A stretch of DNA of 64,000 nt from Porpolomopsis calyptriformis (lineage: Eukaryota; Basidiomycota; Agaricomycetes; Agaricales; Hygrophoraceae). The stretch spans positions 558,001 through 622,000 of the forward strand of contig OX621172.1 of assembly GCA_951640195.1 (NCBI GenBank), given 5' to 3'. The first letter of the stretch is position 1. Each line of letters opens with the position of its first letter. The position numbers and the translations under genes are program-made. Below are positions 11,694-23,859 of the stretch, piece by piece. The notes beneath the pieces were generated by a model. That model saw only the letters and a program-made list of their open reading frames with translations, did no database searches and had not been told where the DNA came from.

Positions 11694-14600
11694 TCGCCGT
11701 TTGAATTGAGTCTTCATAAGTCTTCACAATTTCCTTGGCGTGTCATAAGACGTTCAATCGTTCTTCCCAAGTAGCTTCTTCAATCGGATAACCTTTCCAC
11801 TTGACCAAATATTTTCGTCGGCATTGAGCTCCAGAGTGCTGAAGAATGGATTCGACTTCATATTCTTCTTCGTTCTCGATTAGATCTGGAGGAGGTTGAG
11901 ACATATCAGTGATATCAGGGTGGAGCAACTTATCTTCGACATTCGGTCTCAGGAGTGATATGTGAAAAACTGGGTGGAGCTTCCAGGTTCCGGGGATATC
12001 GATAAGATACGCAAGATCTGATACTTGTTTTAGGATCTTAAATGGTCCAGTTCTTCTGTTATCCAGTTTCTTGGCGGGTCGAGTCATCTTGATATTCTTG
12101 GTATCTAACCAAACCAAATCTCCGACTCTGAAGGAGGGAGCAAGTTTCCGTTTTCGATCGGCGTATTTCTTCATTGATTCTGCGGCGTGTGATAGTGATT
12201 CGCTAGCACTCTTCTGAGCATGCGTGAGACATTCATGGAAGGTATTTGCTGCGGGGACATTACTCGGGGATTCGATTGTGATCGGCAAATGAGGATGACG
12301 GCCATATTCTAAATAGAAGGGTGATTGTGACGTGGCGGAGTGTTGTCGATTATTGTAAGCGAACTCGGCAGAAGCTAGCCATTCAGACCAGTTGTCTTGC
12401 ATGAAGTTGGTGTAGAACCATAAGTAGACTTCGAGTTCTTGGTTCGTTCGTTCGGTCTGACCATCGGTTTCAGGATGATAAGCAGTAGACAGTCCAGAAA
12501 TGGTTCCTAGGAGTTTGTTGAGGGCTTCTGTGAATTTTGATGTGAACTGTACTCCTCGGTCAGAAATGATCTTCTTTGGCCATCCATGATGTTTCCAGAT
12601 GTGATCACAGAAGAGTCGGGCAGCGCCTTCTGATGAAAGATTGGAAGTCGTTGGAATAAAATGGGCACGTTTTGTGAAGCGATCAACAACTACCATCACA
12701 GTATCGTATCCAAGCGAGTCAGGTAATTGAACAATGAGATCAATGGTTATCTCAGTCCATGGTTCGGTAGCAGGGGGTATAGGTTGTAGGAGTCCTGTCG
12801 GTTTCGAAGGGTAGTTCTTGTTTTGTTGACAAGCAGGACAGGACCGTACGTAGTTGATAATGTCTTGAGAGATGCCATCCCAAACAAAGTTTCGGAGCAC
12901 TAGCTCCTTCGTCTTCTCAATGCCAGGGTGTCCAGTGTGGGGGTAGGCATGGGACAGTCGTATTATGTCTGTACGCAGAGATACTTCCTCTGGCACCACA
13001 ATTCGACCTTCAACATTGCGAACCAACCCATCGACTTGGTCCCAAAACAATGAGGCATCCTCGATTTTCTATGAGATTTTGTCCGGTATCGGCAGTTTGA
13101 AGCGTAATCTTGCGAAAAAGTCCAGTTTTGAAAGTTTGATGATCGAGTTGATCCAATGTTCATCCGCGATTAAAATCTTGTCTTCCACCTCGCCTTTACT
13201 CTCATCGAAATAATCCGGGCGCCTGGATAACCCATCAGCCTTGTTCTTTCTCCCTGGGACGTATTCAATTTTGTATTCATATCTTGATAAAATCTCAGAC
13301 CAACGAGTACGTCGTCCAAATAACACGCAAGCGATACTGAAATATTTGAGGGCGAGACTGTCGGTACGAATCAGAAGGTCATGTTGCGAACCTTCTAAAA
13401 GGTGTCGCCACGCTTTAAGACAGTCTATTATCGCTAGAAGCTCGGCGTCGTGAGTTGGATATTTCTTTTCAGCAGGGGTCAAGGATCTTGAATAAAAGCC
13501 TATAGGTTTCTAGTCATTTTCGTGCAGCTGAGACAGTACTCCTCCTAGGGCAAAGCCAGAGGCGTCAGTCTCCAAGCAATATGGCAGGTCTTGATCTGGT
13601 ACTTCGAGGACAGGGGCATTCATGAGGGAGTGTTTTAGTTGATCAAAGGTGTGTTGTCATTCGGGAGTCCATTCCCATACAGTATCTTTACAGAGTAACT
13701 GGTTGAGTGGTTGGGCAATCTTTGAAAAGTCCTTGATGTACTTTCTCCAGAAATTTGCACTTCCGAGGAAGGATTGAAGTTGTTTCACGGTTCGAGGCTC
13801 AGGCCATTCGACTATGGCCTTGATCTTCTTGGGATTGGTTCTGATATGACCTTTCGTCAAGGTCATCCCCAGATAGATCACCTCTTCCTTCTCGAATTGG
13901 CATTTGACAGGTTTACAGGAGAGTTTGTTTTTCTTCATGGTGTCAAGGGTTTTGAACGTCCAGTAACGTAGTTCTTCTAAATTGTCTCCGCAGATGAGAA
14001 CGTCATCGATATAGATAAAAACACAACCTGATCTTAATACTTTGGTGAATTGCGTATCGATCATCCGTTGGAACGTAGCTGGAGAATTTCGTAGACCAAA
14101 GAACATCACTCTCGGGATGTAGAGTCCTTTGACTGTGTTGAAAGTGGCTTTCCATTCGTCGCCTTCTTTGATTCGAATGTTGTTAAATCCCCAACGAATG
14201 TCCACAACCGTGAACAGCACAGCAGATCGTAACTTTGGTTGTTGAACGATTTGATGGAGGAGTGGTAGGGGATATCGATCAGGAACGGTAAAGTGATTCA
14301 GGTAACAGTAGTCTTCGATTGGTCTGTATCCAGCATCTTGTCCTTTCGCATTGATTTCTTCAGCTTTCTTGCTCAGGAAGAAGGGAGCGGCTTGAGGTGA
14401 GGATCCCTTGAATATTCGTCCGGTAGCTACATTTTCTTCTAAAAACTTCTCTAGGAAGTCTATCTCTCAAGGGGACATCGGATAAGTCGCGTCATTTTGA
14501 GGTATGAAGTCATCTTTGAGATCAATGATGTGATCGAACTCGGAATGAGGTGGAAGGCAATCGAAGGACTCCTTGGCAAAGACACTAGCATAGTCTTTCC

Positions 14601-15225
14601 AATAGACCTCCGGTACAAACTTTCGCATATCTTCCTCCACCGTGCTAGCTCGAGATTCGTCTGATTTTGAAATACTTGTTATTGCCAGCGAGACCGATTC
14701 TACCACAGAGGACTCTGCTTCGCCGCTACAATACTGATGAGAAGTCTCTTTACCTCCGAGAGCCAGTGTTGACTTCTCCCAATCAATACTAGGGTTTTGA
14801 GCTCTGAGCCATGGGTAGCTGAGGATAATATCAAACTTGGATCCGAGGTCGGTCACTTCCAAACGGATCCTTTCAGTATGTCCACCTGGAGCTTCTATCC
14901 AGACATCTGTGTCAAAAACGATCGGGCCTCCTCAGTTCTCTGACCCATCGGCATTCCGTACGGGGATTGGGGTTTCCAAATCCTGAAGAGTAAATTCGTG
15001 ACAAGTTGCGAAGGTCTCATCCATAAAGTTTCCAGAAGCTCCGCTATCAATAAGACACGTGGTGGGGACACATCGGCCACTGTCTGAAGCTTTGATCCAA
15101 ACGTCCATCGTAAGTCCTGAATCGCCCTTTTCGATAGTACCAAGAGTTCGAAATGAATTGCATGGGGTAATGATACATCGAGTGGTATGGTCCGCAATGT
15201 AGGGCTTATTGTCCGGACCTTTCAA
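11694..15225 (-). pseudogene. pol: Ty3 pol (protease, RT, RNase H, integrase, chromodomain)
   Basis: It starts in the -1 frame after gag at 15225. Aspartic protease: LIDSGASGNF near 15040. Reverse transcriptase: VFIYIDDVLICG near 14010, with upstream PATFQRMID. RNase H-like: TPAEKKYPTHDAELLA near 13450. Integrase: zinc finger H-H-C-C with SCPACQQNK near 12830, then the D...D...E core (IDLIVQLPD, IISDRGVQF). C-terminal chromodomain EEYEVESILQ...YLVKWKGYP near 11780-11880. In-frame stops: TGA at 14932, 14467, 13657 and 11743, TAG at 13510 and 13069. Apart from these the frame is continuous and the catalytic motifs are kept, so decay is recent. Confidence 0.9.
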
Positions 15226-15231
15226 AAACCC
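15222..15231 (-). promoter_or_regulatory. Candidate -1 ribosomal frameshift site, gag to pol
   Basis: Read on the minus strand the zero frame is CAG GGT TTT TGA, containing the heptamer G GGT TTT that fits X XXY YYZ. A one-base slip back continues as TTG AAA GGT directly into protease. The alternative is loss of one T from a run of six. Confidence 0.55.
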
Positions 15232-16428
15232 TGGGACTTCAAGTCCGCTGCCAGCCTCTTCTTTCGATCATCCGACCAATTGCGTATACCAGATTTTGCC
15301 ATATCCAACAAAGTTTCACCCGTTCCCAGTGTAGGGGGTGAGTTGACATTCTCCATGTGGGGCTCAGTGGTAACGACACGTACGTCGCAACCTCGCCCTC
15401 GTCCTCATCCTTGGTAACTGCCTCTACCTCGAAAGTATCCTCCTCGATGTGAGGAAGAGGTATCGGGTATATTCTTCGCATCACTGGCGACACGGTTTGG
15501 GCAGGCATTCGCGAAATGCCCCGGTTGGCCGCAGGAATAGCAGTTTCCATACGGGATCGTAAGGGTAGAAGAGGAAGACTCTTCTCTTTTGACAGTGGGG
15601 GCTGCTGACGTTTGACGGGTCGTTGTTGCAGCCACGTACGATCCTTGGGTAGGAAAGGGATTAGAATATTGGGGTTGGGATGTGGAAGACTGTTTCTGTG
15701 AGGCGAGAATGTCTTTCTGATGTTGGTAATGTGTCGTAGCGTCCTTCCACTCTTGAAGTGTGGTTGGGATGGCGGGGAGTCGGTAGGCGTATTCAATGAA
15801 CTCGGAATCGAGTCCAGCTTGATAAAGATCGATGAGGGCGGCGTTGTTAAAACTGGTATCGACCTGCAAAGCGCCGAAGCGCAGGTTATAATCTTCTATT
15901 TTCTTCCTTCCTTGGCATAGATTCTTGATGTCATTGCGAGCATGGGACTGTCTGTCAATTCCTTCGAACGTTGTCCGGAATCGAGTTACAAATGCGGCCC
16001 AAGTAGCCATCAGGCCTGTCCAATTGACAGTCCTCATGTCGTTCATCTCCTTCTCGGACCAGGTCTGAGCGTTCGTTCCCTTCATGAAAGAAAGGGCGAA
16101 GGGGATCTTGTGTTCATCGCGGTATGGCTTTCCCATGAAATACAACTCACAGCTATTGATAAATTTGTCGACGTCTTGCTGTCGACCAGTAAACTCGTCT
16201 GGCTTGGCCATCTTTATCTCGATGGTGGGAGCGGCAGGAGGTTTGGGTTGAGGTCCCAGTGGGGGTTGCTGCTGAGCTTGGGCAGCGAGTTGTTGGTGAA
16301 GATCTTGAATCTCTGCCGCCTGGTTTGCATTCGAGGCCTGGAGGTTGGCCATTTCTCTCTGCAAATCATTCATGACTGCGAAGATTTCATTGAGGTTGGG
16401 GACAGGGGGATTAGCGCGAGAACCCATT

Positions 16429-16455
16429 GGATCTGGATCTGGATCTGGATCTGGT
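16429..16455. repeat. GGATCT hexanucleotide repeat in gag
   Basis: Four GGATCT copies in tandem encode the Asp-Pro run of gag. Confidence 0.85.
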
Positions 16456-16767
16456 GAAGGTGTTGTCAAAGGTGAAGAAGGTCGAGTAGGTTGTTGGAAT
16501 GGAAAGGGTTGATATCTAACAGTAGGGGGAGTGATAGGAAGTTGTTTCGCTTCAAGTTCTTCCTAGAGCTTGTGAAATACTTGGCAGGGGAGGAGCTTGA
16601 CTAGCTTCCTTGTTGGGGTCTGGGAAGATTCGAGTCTGTGAGTAGAGTGATTGAGAAAGAGGATTGTTCTGCTCAGAGGGATCGTAAAGGTCTTCGTCGT
16701 TGTCGTCCAGTGTGAAGATAAGGGTGGATCAAGTAAAGGGGAGAGAGCAAGAAGGAAGTCTGATTCT

Positions 16768-17156
16768 TGTTATAAACTGGATGTTGTTGAGATGGTTTTA
16801 CTTCAGAGTGCTCTGTCCCAAGACGTGGATAAGATCTCAAGTCCTAGTTATTGGTTGTCTAACGAGGAATTAGACTTAAAGTCTGAGTACGACTAACTAG
16901 GGGTTTATATACTGACTACGCTACTGTGGATGAGTCAGTGTAAACATGAGGAATACATGCGACGAGTAGAGATAAGCATGATAAAGGACTCAGAGCATGT
17001 GAAAGGATGAAACATGATCGTCGGAAATGAAATATGTCTTATCTAGGATATATGAAAAGATACGAAACTGTGGGGAATCCCAAGTAAAGATAAGACCTGT
17101 CTGACTAAGCAGTAATGACTAACATAGAGAGGAAATGAAAATTTATGTCCATGACA
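16768..17156 (-). repeat. 5' LTR of the Ty3 element
   Basis: 389 bp, the partner of 10358-10746, followed by the right copy of the GCTGC target duplication. Confidence 0.95.
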
Positions 17157-17278
17157 GCTGCACATTCGCGGTTGAAACCAATTTGAGGATGCAGCCAACT
17201 TGAATGTAAGATAGACATAAATTCAAGTATTTACCATGTACAGTACATGTTGTAATAATTAACAAGTCTCGCTTAAAC

Positions 17279-18260
17279 TCAAGCGTTACCCATCAAGAAG
17301 ACGAGAGCTTTTGCCGTCCCCACATTTAGGTGAAAATGTTCTGTTACCGCTGACAGCCAAAACGCCTTTCCTGTGTAATTGTAGATGCTTCGCAATGCAA
17401 TATGGTTCTCAGAAGTATCCTTCCCAATGGCAGACAAAAAATCATCTATGTCTAGCGAGATGGCGGCATCTGTCCCTGGGCCAGAGCTAGAGACAGCTCG
17501 CCATGCTGGAGTTGTAGGATTGCAAGCGACATCCGATGGCGTAAACCCATCATTACCTGGGGTACATTGAGAATGTAAGGTCGGTGACGATGTGGGTGTG
17601 GAGCAGGAATTAACGTGAAGTGAGCTATATCGATGGGCTGGCTTGATAGGAGTAAAGGAAGGAGAGCGTAAGGATCGTGACGGAGTCGGGACAAGTTGAT
17701 GACGCAAAACCCGCAGGCTGGAGGATGAGGGGTACGCATTACTGCCTAAATACCTACTGCGGACTGCACGCCGAGTCCAATTGGTATAAAATAGCGCTGC
17801 GATGTCATTCATGAACAGATCTTGCACATGGTTCAAACCGTGCCTCAGTTCGGGATTCAATAAAAGGTTCGTGGACGTGAACACGGCTACATTTGGTTTC
17901 ATATTGAGTGCTGTGGGCTCGCTTGCGTTGGGAGGGCATTCACCATGGACATGAAAGGTGATGCTTCCCACTGCGCAAGTTCGATCCATAGCCTCCACCT
18001 GAAAACATTGGCGGTACAATCAGTAAGACACCACCATACTGCGCTAGGAAACAAACCATGTCGGAAAATATCTGGTAGACCCATGCACGCATTTCCTTTC
18101 TGTCACTAGACTTCGGCAACCATTCCGAGTGAAATCCGTCATCCCAGGTGGTCAGCTCTTGTCTATCGCCATAACAACCGGATGTAATTTGGGATATCTC
18201 AGATGCAATGAATGCTGGAAATGCCAAAGGGACCGAGGATGAGGCGACATGCTCCCGGAA
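17279..18260 (-). CDS. Unknown two-exon protein, possibly disrupted
   Basis: Exon 1 (about 18260-18040) encodes FIASEISQITSGCYGDRQE, WDDGFHSEWLP and AWVYQIFSDMVCFLAQYG. An intron of about 50 bp (GTGTCTT...TTTTCAG) joins it to VEAMDRTCAVGSITFHVHGE, which continues to the stop at 17279 through a Ser/Pro-rich stretch and a C-terminal helix. The upstream frame meets a TGA near 18266 just before DRFREHV, which could be another CGA-to-TGA change, so the true N-terminus is unclear. I do not recognise the family. It lies between the Ty3 element and the transposase region and may itself be a repeat-family gene. Confidence 0.45.
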
Positions 18261-18716
18261 GCGGTCTCATATGGAATTGGGATGGAGGGCTGTCCAAGGT
18301 CGAACGCTGAGCCTACCCTCCGAGATATTAGACATAGACGAAACTTGAATAGGCGGAAATAAAGGTGTTGACTGACTGGCTTTTATGAAGCAAATGTAGC
18401 CAGGATTGTGGGCTACTGGGCTACTGACTTCGAGTAAGGTTCCATCATGTGACCCTCACTCAACTTCTCATGTTGGTGGTCACCAACAATACCTCTTGCC
18501 TAATAGGTCCATCTCCCACTCCAAGTGACTTACCGCTTAATACCCAAACCACTCATACTCTATGCAAGGCTAAGCCTATTGTCTGCGATTGTCACTCCTT
18601 GAGTTTTCTGAAGAGCACCCTTTTCCAACGCCCCTGTCAATCTTCAGACTTTCTCCGAAAAGAGCTGGGAAAGTCAACTGTACGTCTTCTTATTCTACCC
18701 AAGATAACATAGGCTG

Positions 18717-19333
18717 ATGTCCTCCAAGGCTATGCGCAGTCCCAACCCACGTCCCTATCCCAGACGTCAATACAAGACATCAAACAGGCTCCTTCTTGAG
18801 TACTACAAAGCTAGGCAGGCCTTGGCCCTGGCTCGAGCTGCTAGAATAGCAACTTTGCATCAGAATGAGCCGCTCTCAGACGTCTCGAAGAGTGGGAAAT
18901 TGTCTGGGAAGCTGTTCGTTCGGAAGTCGAAGATTCACGCAGTGATCAGTACAGGGCATGTCAGGCCCTGAGTGTCGCTAATGCCGTTCATCAAACCGTC
19001 TTGGCAGAAGAGAAGTATGCTCGCCAGCGGGTCAAGGAGGCTGAGTTGTACCTTGATTCAATGCGTGATGTGGCTGAAGAAGCGATTTCCAAGGTAAACA
19101 AAGCAAAGCAACAAGTCGAGGAACTATCAAAAGTGCTCGAGGCTCAGGGAAAGGCTCTGCTTGCTCTGATTCCAAATGACGAGGACCACTACACCTTCAA
19201 ACTAACCCCTCTCAGCCATTTCTCAATTTCACTTTTCGGAGACGTCCCTGGTCCTTCGGAGATTGAGAGTTCTGATAATTCAGATGCCAGTTACACATCC
19301 GAGGGTATGGCAGAGGGTGCAGATGGTGTCTAA
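18717..19333 (+). pseudogene. Coiled-coil protein, probable frameshift
   Basis: The 5' part is open from ATG 18717 (basic, LLEYYKARQALALARAAR). At about 18880 the coherent reading moves to another frame (RLEEWEIVWEAVRSEVEDS), running through LYLDSMRDVAEEAISKVNKA, a strong coiled coil, to an acidic Ser-rich tail ending at 19333. No intron with good signals explains the change, so one frameshift is the simplest reading. It converges on the Plavaka-like transposase and might belong to the same element. Confidence 0.4.
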
Positions 19334-19558
19334 TATCAGAATGTCTGTTTCTTTTCCTTTTATTTTTTTTTCACTTTGCATTCCTAGGATATTGTATTAC
19401 CAGTTTGTACCCTGACTTAGCGCCACGTCCCATTGGTTCATGTATCGCAATAAGTACCTGTAGACTTGCTATACTTGACACTTTCTGAAGGTAGCGTTCA
19501 AGTTATACATTATACTTCACGGAAAAGATGTACAGTATTCATTGGGGTAGGTGCTAGA

Positions 19559-22500
19559 CTAGAAATCTGCAAAACCATCATCAACAGGAACTGGGAGATA
19601 ATCTTCACCATCTTCCAGGCCAAAATCACTGTCATTCTCTCCTCCTTCGTCCCCACCCCCCTCTTCACTCTCCTCTTCGCTATCATCATCCATTTGCAAA
19701 TCCTCATCCTCACAGCCCATGTCCCTATCGCTTTCAATATCACCAATGTCCGACTCTTCATTGAATTGCCCGTCGTCATCACACGCAGGTTGATAGAATG
19801 TTGAGTGACTGTGACCTACCCCCCCGCCAAGATAGCACATGTACATATCCCTATCAACAAATCTTTGAAAAAAAAATAAGCATTCATCTGGAAGCCTACA
19901 GATACAACGTACATCATGACATAAAAATAGGCCCAATCGTCAGTTTCTCCGATGGGTCTCACAGCTGAGTTTGCTACCCTGAGTAACTCAGACGTGCGAC
20001 CATATGCAAAAGCCGGGATTAGGTGACAGCTCCGGATGACCAGGGACGGATCAAGGAAGCCGAAAGCTGATGAATCAGAATCAGGGATGAAGCCAATTTG
20101 GGGGAGACAGGTAGCCTTCGACCTCGCGTTGGAGTATTCTGGTGACAATCCAAACCATCTCACCCAAAGAAACTCCAACATTTGAACAGAGCGATTGCAG
20201 GACTGAGGACCTGTGTGAAGAACGCGTGCGTGAAAAACACCCAAAACGCGTGCATACCAGAAAGGGTGATGATCCTTGTCAGTCTCGCAGGACTTGACCA
20301 TTACATTGCAGTGCGTACGAGGATTCGTTGAGTCTTGATCACGACGAACATCGTAGGTGGTATAATTAATTCGAAAGACCTTTGCACAATATAATCGATT
20401 GTCGATGAGGATGACATTGTTTCTGTCGGTATCAGTGAATAAATGCTCATCTCCATCATAATTCATGCCAAGCAATCGTCCGAGAAGGTGATCTTTGAGT
20501 TTAGGGACAAAATCCTACATATTAAGAGATGTTGTTAGAGCATTACACAGGTTAGTGTCGGAACACACCTTGCTAGCTGGATCTCCGGGGAATTTACAGG
20601 AGAGAGTAAAAAGGTCGAGTGGATGCTTTCTCCTCTCCGAAATATGATGATGCATCTCATTGGTGGTGTACGGGAGAGGATCGTTTTCAGCAAAACTAAC
20701 ATGATGAGAATGGTTGTCATTGGTGTTCACTTTGGCGACAGCTTTGGCACGTCGAAGACAGGTTTCACGCCGCTCATACTTGGCAATCTGTTGAATGGTT
20801 TGATGCTTGTTGGTTCGAGCGTAGTACCGTTTTACACATCTGTGTTCTCTTTCTCCCTGCATTTAACAAGTAAGTATACTTTTCTAGCATATCTGAGAGA
20901 CGTCACTCACAATCTGGGTCGAGTAAGAGTCAGTGGTTCCGAACATACATATGGAATTCACATAATCACCAAGAGCATGAAATTTGTAGGTGAGTATGTT
21001 AAAACCCTTGATAATTGCTTGTGGTTTCATCTGATTCTCATCCGATATCCGTGGTTGACCATCAAGGACTTTGGCCGCCTCTTGACACATATGTGCTTGA
21101 GCCTCAGATGCTAGCTCGCAGGTTAGGAATGATTTACAAGTGACAGACTGAAACTTGTGTGCCACCCGTCTCAGCTTTACAGTCACACCATCCATAACAC
21201 CAAGTGTGAACTCAGTATGCATGCGTAATTTGGCAAGAGTGTGCCATTGGGCCAACCAGAAAAGTAGTGTCATGATAATTTCATTGTGAGGTTTCGGTAA
21301 AAGGTTTTCGAAGACCGGAATCGTGCACTTGAAGGGTCAGACTTTGAGGTTGGAGAGGCTTATATTCGGCAAAATACTTACTTGTAGGAGGTCCTCAAAA
21401 TCTCGCGCTGCCAGCCTCTTCATTTCTGATGCGTTTTCAGAAAAGCAACGAATGGTGTCGCGGCCAAAAGAAGGGACTTGCCGGAATCTGGGGGAGAAGA
21501 ATAAGCCGTGTAGAACATTATCACAGCTATTTTGAACATACCTTGAGTTTAACATTGTCACAGTGGCACCACCAGGGGATGCTGCATAGAGAAGCCGGAT
21601 AAGATGCGTATATGTTATTTTCCAAACACCGAGTTCAAACTCGTGTAGGAGATCAACAATGCGAGCTGAAAATATGTCAAATCCAAGTGGTCCTAACTTC
21701 TCTGCAAAAACATTCTGCCATCGTAATCAATAAATAATGAGAGCAATTCCACGGGAGCACATACAATGGTGGGAACCCAAGATTGAGAGGACAGGACTGC
21801 CTCAACAGCCGCACCTGTGATCAGCTTCCCAAGCTTGTAAATGAAATTGCGCGCTCGGCAGATGGTATCAATCAAGTATATTCTTATCATTGAAACACAG
21901 CTCTTCATGTCCGAGGCAGTGCCCAATTGGTCCAGTTTCGAGCGAGGTACTAGGCATCTGGGGCAGGGGCATTTGCCATTATTACAGATCGTTGCAATAA
22001 GCGCCCTAGTCAAGGAGAATTAGCAGCATGCAGAGCAGAGCAATACTTGTAGGGTACGTACTTTTCAGGGTAATCTGCGGAGTACGTAAAAATATGGGGG
22101 TATATCCGATGAACGACTCCATCTGCACATTGTACCACCAAACTGTGCTTATAGGCCATTAGAAACTCGTCATCTATAAGGTACCTCCACACACCTTGCA
22201 CAAGTTCCCGCCAACAGTGGGTAATTAGCTCCGCCTTTTGGCTTGGGGAGTGATCCTTGAGGCTGAAAATGAAGTCGTGGATACTGTCAGGGAGCTTATA
22301 TATCAAGTTAGCATTACAGTATGTGTGAATATATTTCATAGGAATCGAACCAAGGGAATGTATACAATGTGGTGATTTGCACCTGAGCTTGGCTTTGCAC
22401 GCTGATATTTGGATAAGTTCCCAAAAGACATATAGACCGGCCAGGCCTTGGCTGCTCCAAAGTTGGTGAGATGTGTGGAATCTGAGAAAAACATGAGGGA

Positions 22501-23600
22501 TGCAACAACTTTTTCCAAGTTACAGCCAGGTTCAGATGGCTGTTTCCTCAAATTGTCGTATGCCTCAAGGTGGGCCTCAGATGTGAATCCTTCACCATAC
22601 ACTCGCATTTGCGTCCCATTGGCCAGTTCGATGAATTGCTTAAATGGGCTGAAATGAAATTTGAGAGTGGTGGGTTCTGAGAATGTTGATTTGATGACTT
22701 CTGTGAGTGGTCGATATTGGAGTCCAGGCACTTTAAAAATGCAGCCATCCCCGGAAGCATTCTTGGCGCCAGATGGAACAGCAATATCTATCGCTGCCTT
22801 CCGCCATCCATCTTTCTGGACGAAGCCCTCCTCTGTCGCTACCTCCAACCGATCGAACTGTTCATTCTCCCTCTGTGCATTAAATTTTTTGAGATCATTC
22901 ACACAGAAATCTGGATGTGTCAAAACTTCGTGGGTCAATCTATTCACTTCTCTGACTGACTTCTGCTGACTTCCTGTATTCATCCAACGCATAAGATGGT
23001 ATATTGTCATGTTGACGAATGGCCATGGCGGGACGTCAACAGGGGATTGACTTTGGTCGTGGGACATCATATGGTTCCCTGGTGGTCGCGGAACATCGGA
23101 TAGGTCATCAAGGGGAACACAAGTATCGGGATTGTACGAAGGTCAATGTGGATATTCCCGAAAAAGCCCAAAGGCATTGACACTGGTGCGGATGGTGTCT
23201 TTAATGTGGAGTATGACCTTTCGAATCAGCAGTGGTGGTGGTAGTGGTGGTGGTGCCTCGACTGGAACTGGACCCTCAGGAATGGGGTCATAAAATCGAG
23301 CTGGAAGTCGACGATGGCGCTTGGGTCTTCTGGCTGGCGCGAGTCCGGGTGTTGGGGGGATAGGTTGCTGGGCTGCAGTCGAAGGAATTGGGGGTGGAGG
23401 CGCTTGAGAGGTCGCGGGAGCCGGGGCCTATTGATTTATTATTGTAACCTAGGGACTTCTGGGAGTTGGAACTGACTTTACTAACCTGGGGTGGCTGACG
23501 ATTTACTTGAACTTTCTTTGGGTTTCCATTTCCCGCCTGACTATGACACCTCTTGCGCTTCAAAACAACTTCCCTCCGTTGGGCAATTGCTAAGGTTTGA
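19559..23600 (-). pseudogene. Plavaka-type (CACTA-like) DNA transposase
   Basis: Exons read on the minus strand in order. Basic N-terminus near 23,560. RFYDPIPEGP and SYNPDTCVPLDDLSD (23,100-23,300). A large exon at 23,070-22,340 with MFFSDSTHLTNFG and YMSFGNLSKYQ. CPRCLVPRSKLDQ (about 21,960). VDLLHEFELGVWK (about 21,650). QVPSFGRDTIRCF and RLAARDFEDLL (about 21,430). WLAQWHTLAKLRMHT (about 21,240). HPFWYARVLGVFHA and FGFLDPSLVIR (about 20,060-20,260). FVDRDMYMCYLGGGVGH and an acidic tail ending at 19,559. These blocks are characteristic of Plavaka transposases of mushrooms. One in-frame TGA is at 23143-23145. I could not find convincing terminal inverted repeats. Confidence 0.85.
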
Positions 23601-23859
23601 ATCGTATGGTGAACGGAACACTTGGCTTGGTGTTGGACAAGCCCAAATCATTGAGGAAAGCTGCGGTTGCATGGAGAACTGCAGACAAACGCCATGAAGA
23701 GCAAAAGTGTGAAACATATCACTCTTGGGTTCATGGTCTGTTTTTTTCTGTCGAAGATTCAGTATTGATTGTGCTGAGCCATTCATCTGATGTAGCATGA
23801 ACTTGTAGCTTCTAACACACCACTGCGGTCCACAAACAGGGCTTCCCGACAGCAACATT

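Larger units (their letters stand above)
15222..16600 (-). pseudogene. gag: Ty3 gag with CCHC zinc knuckle
   Basis: Open from about 16,560 to TGA at 15222-15224, with one internal TGA at 15405-15407. It contains a DPDPDPDP stretch, a coiled-coil N-terminus (DLQREMANLQASNANQ), the retrotransposon gag core (PDEFTGRQQDVDKFINSCELYF) and a zinc knuckle CYSCGQPGHFANAC near 15530. The segment after the internal TGA continues to ADLKSQGF, where the frame meets pol at a slippery site. The start is unclear because a TAG sits near 16563 and upstream sequence continues in frame. Confidence 0.85.
10358..17156 (-). mobile_element. Ty3-type LTR retrotransposon (chromovirus), complete but inactivated
   Basis: Both LTRs are 389 bp, begin TG and end CA, and the element is flanked by a perfect 5-bp duplication GCTGC (10353-10357 and 17157-17161). 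Internal order on the minus strand is gag, protease, reverse transcriptase, RNase H, integrase, chromodomain, then an extra ORF before the 3' LTR. The chromodomain after integrase places it in the chromovirus branch. Reading frames carry several stops, mostly TGA, so it is not autonomous. I find no TGG-type primer-binding site next to the 5' LTR. Confidence 0.95.

Noticed and set aside
15942..16457. 171-codon plus-strand ORF opposite Ty3 gag
   Set aside because: Antisense shadow of gag; no motif or start context of its own.
16740..16767. Ty3 primer-binding site next to the 5' LTR
   Set aside because: No TGG start. A faint likeness to an arginine tRNA anticodon arm is inexact, so I do not call it.
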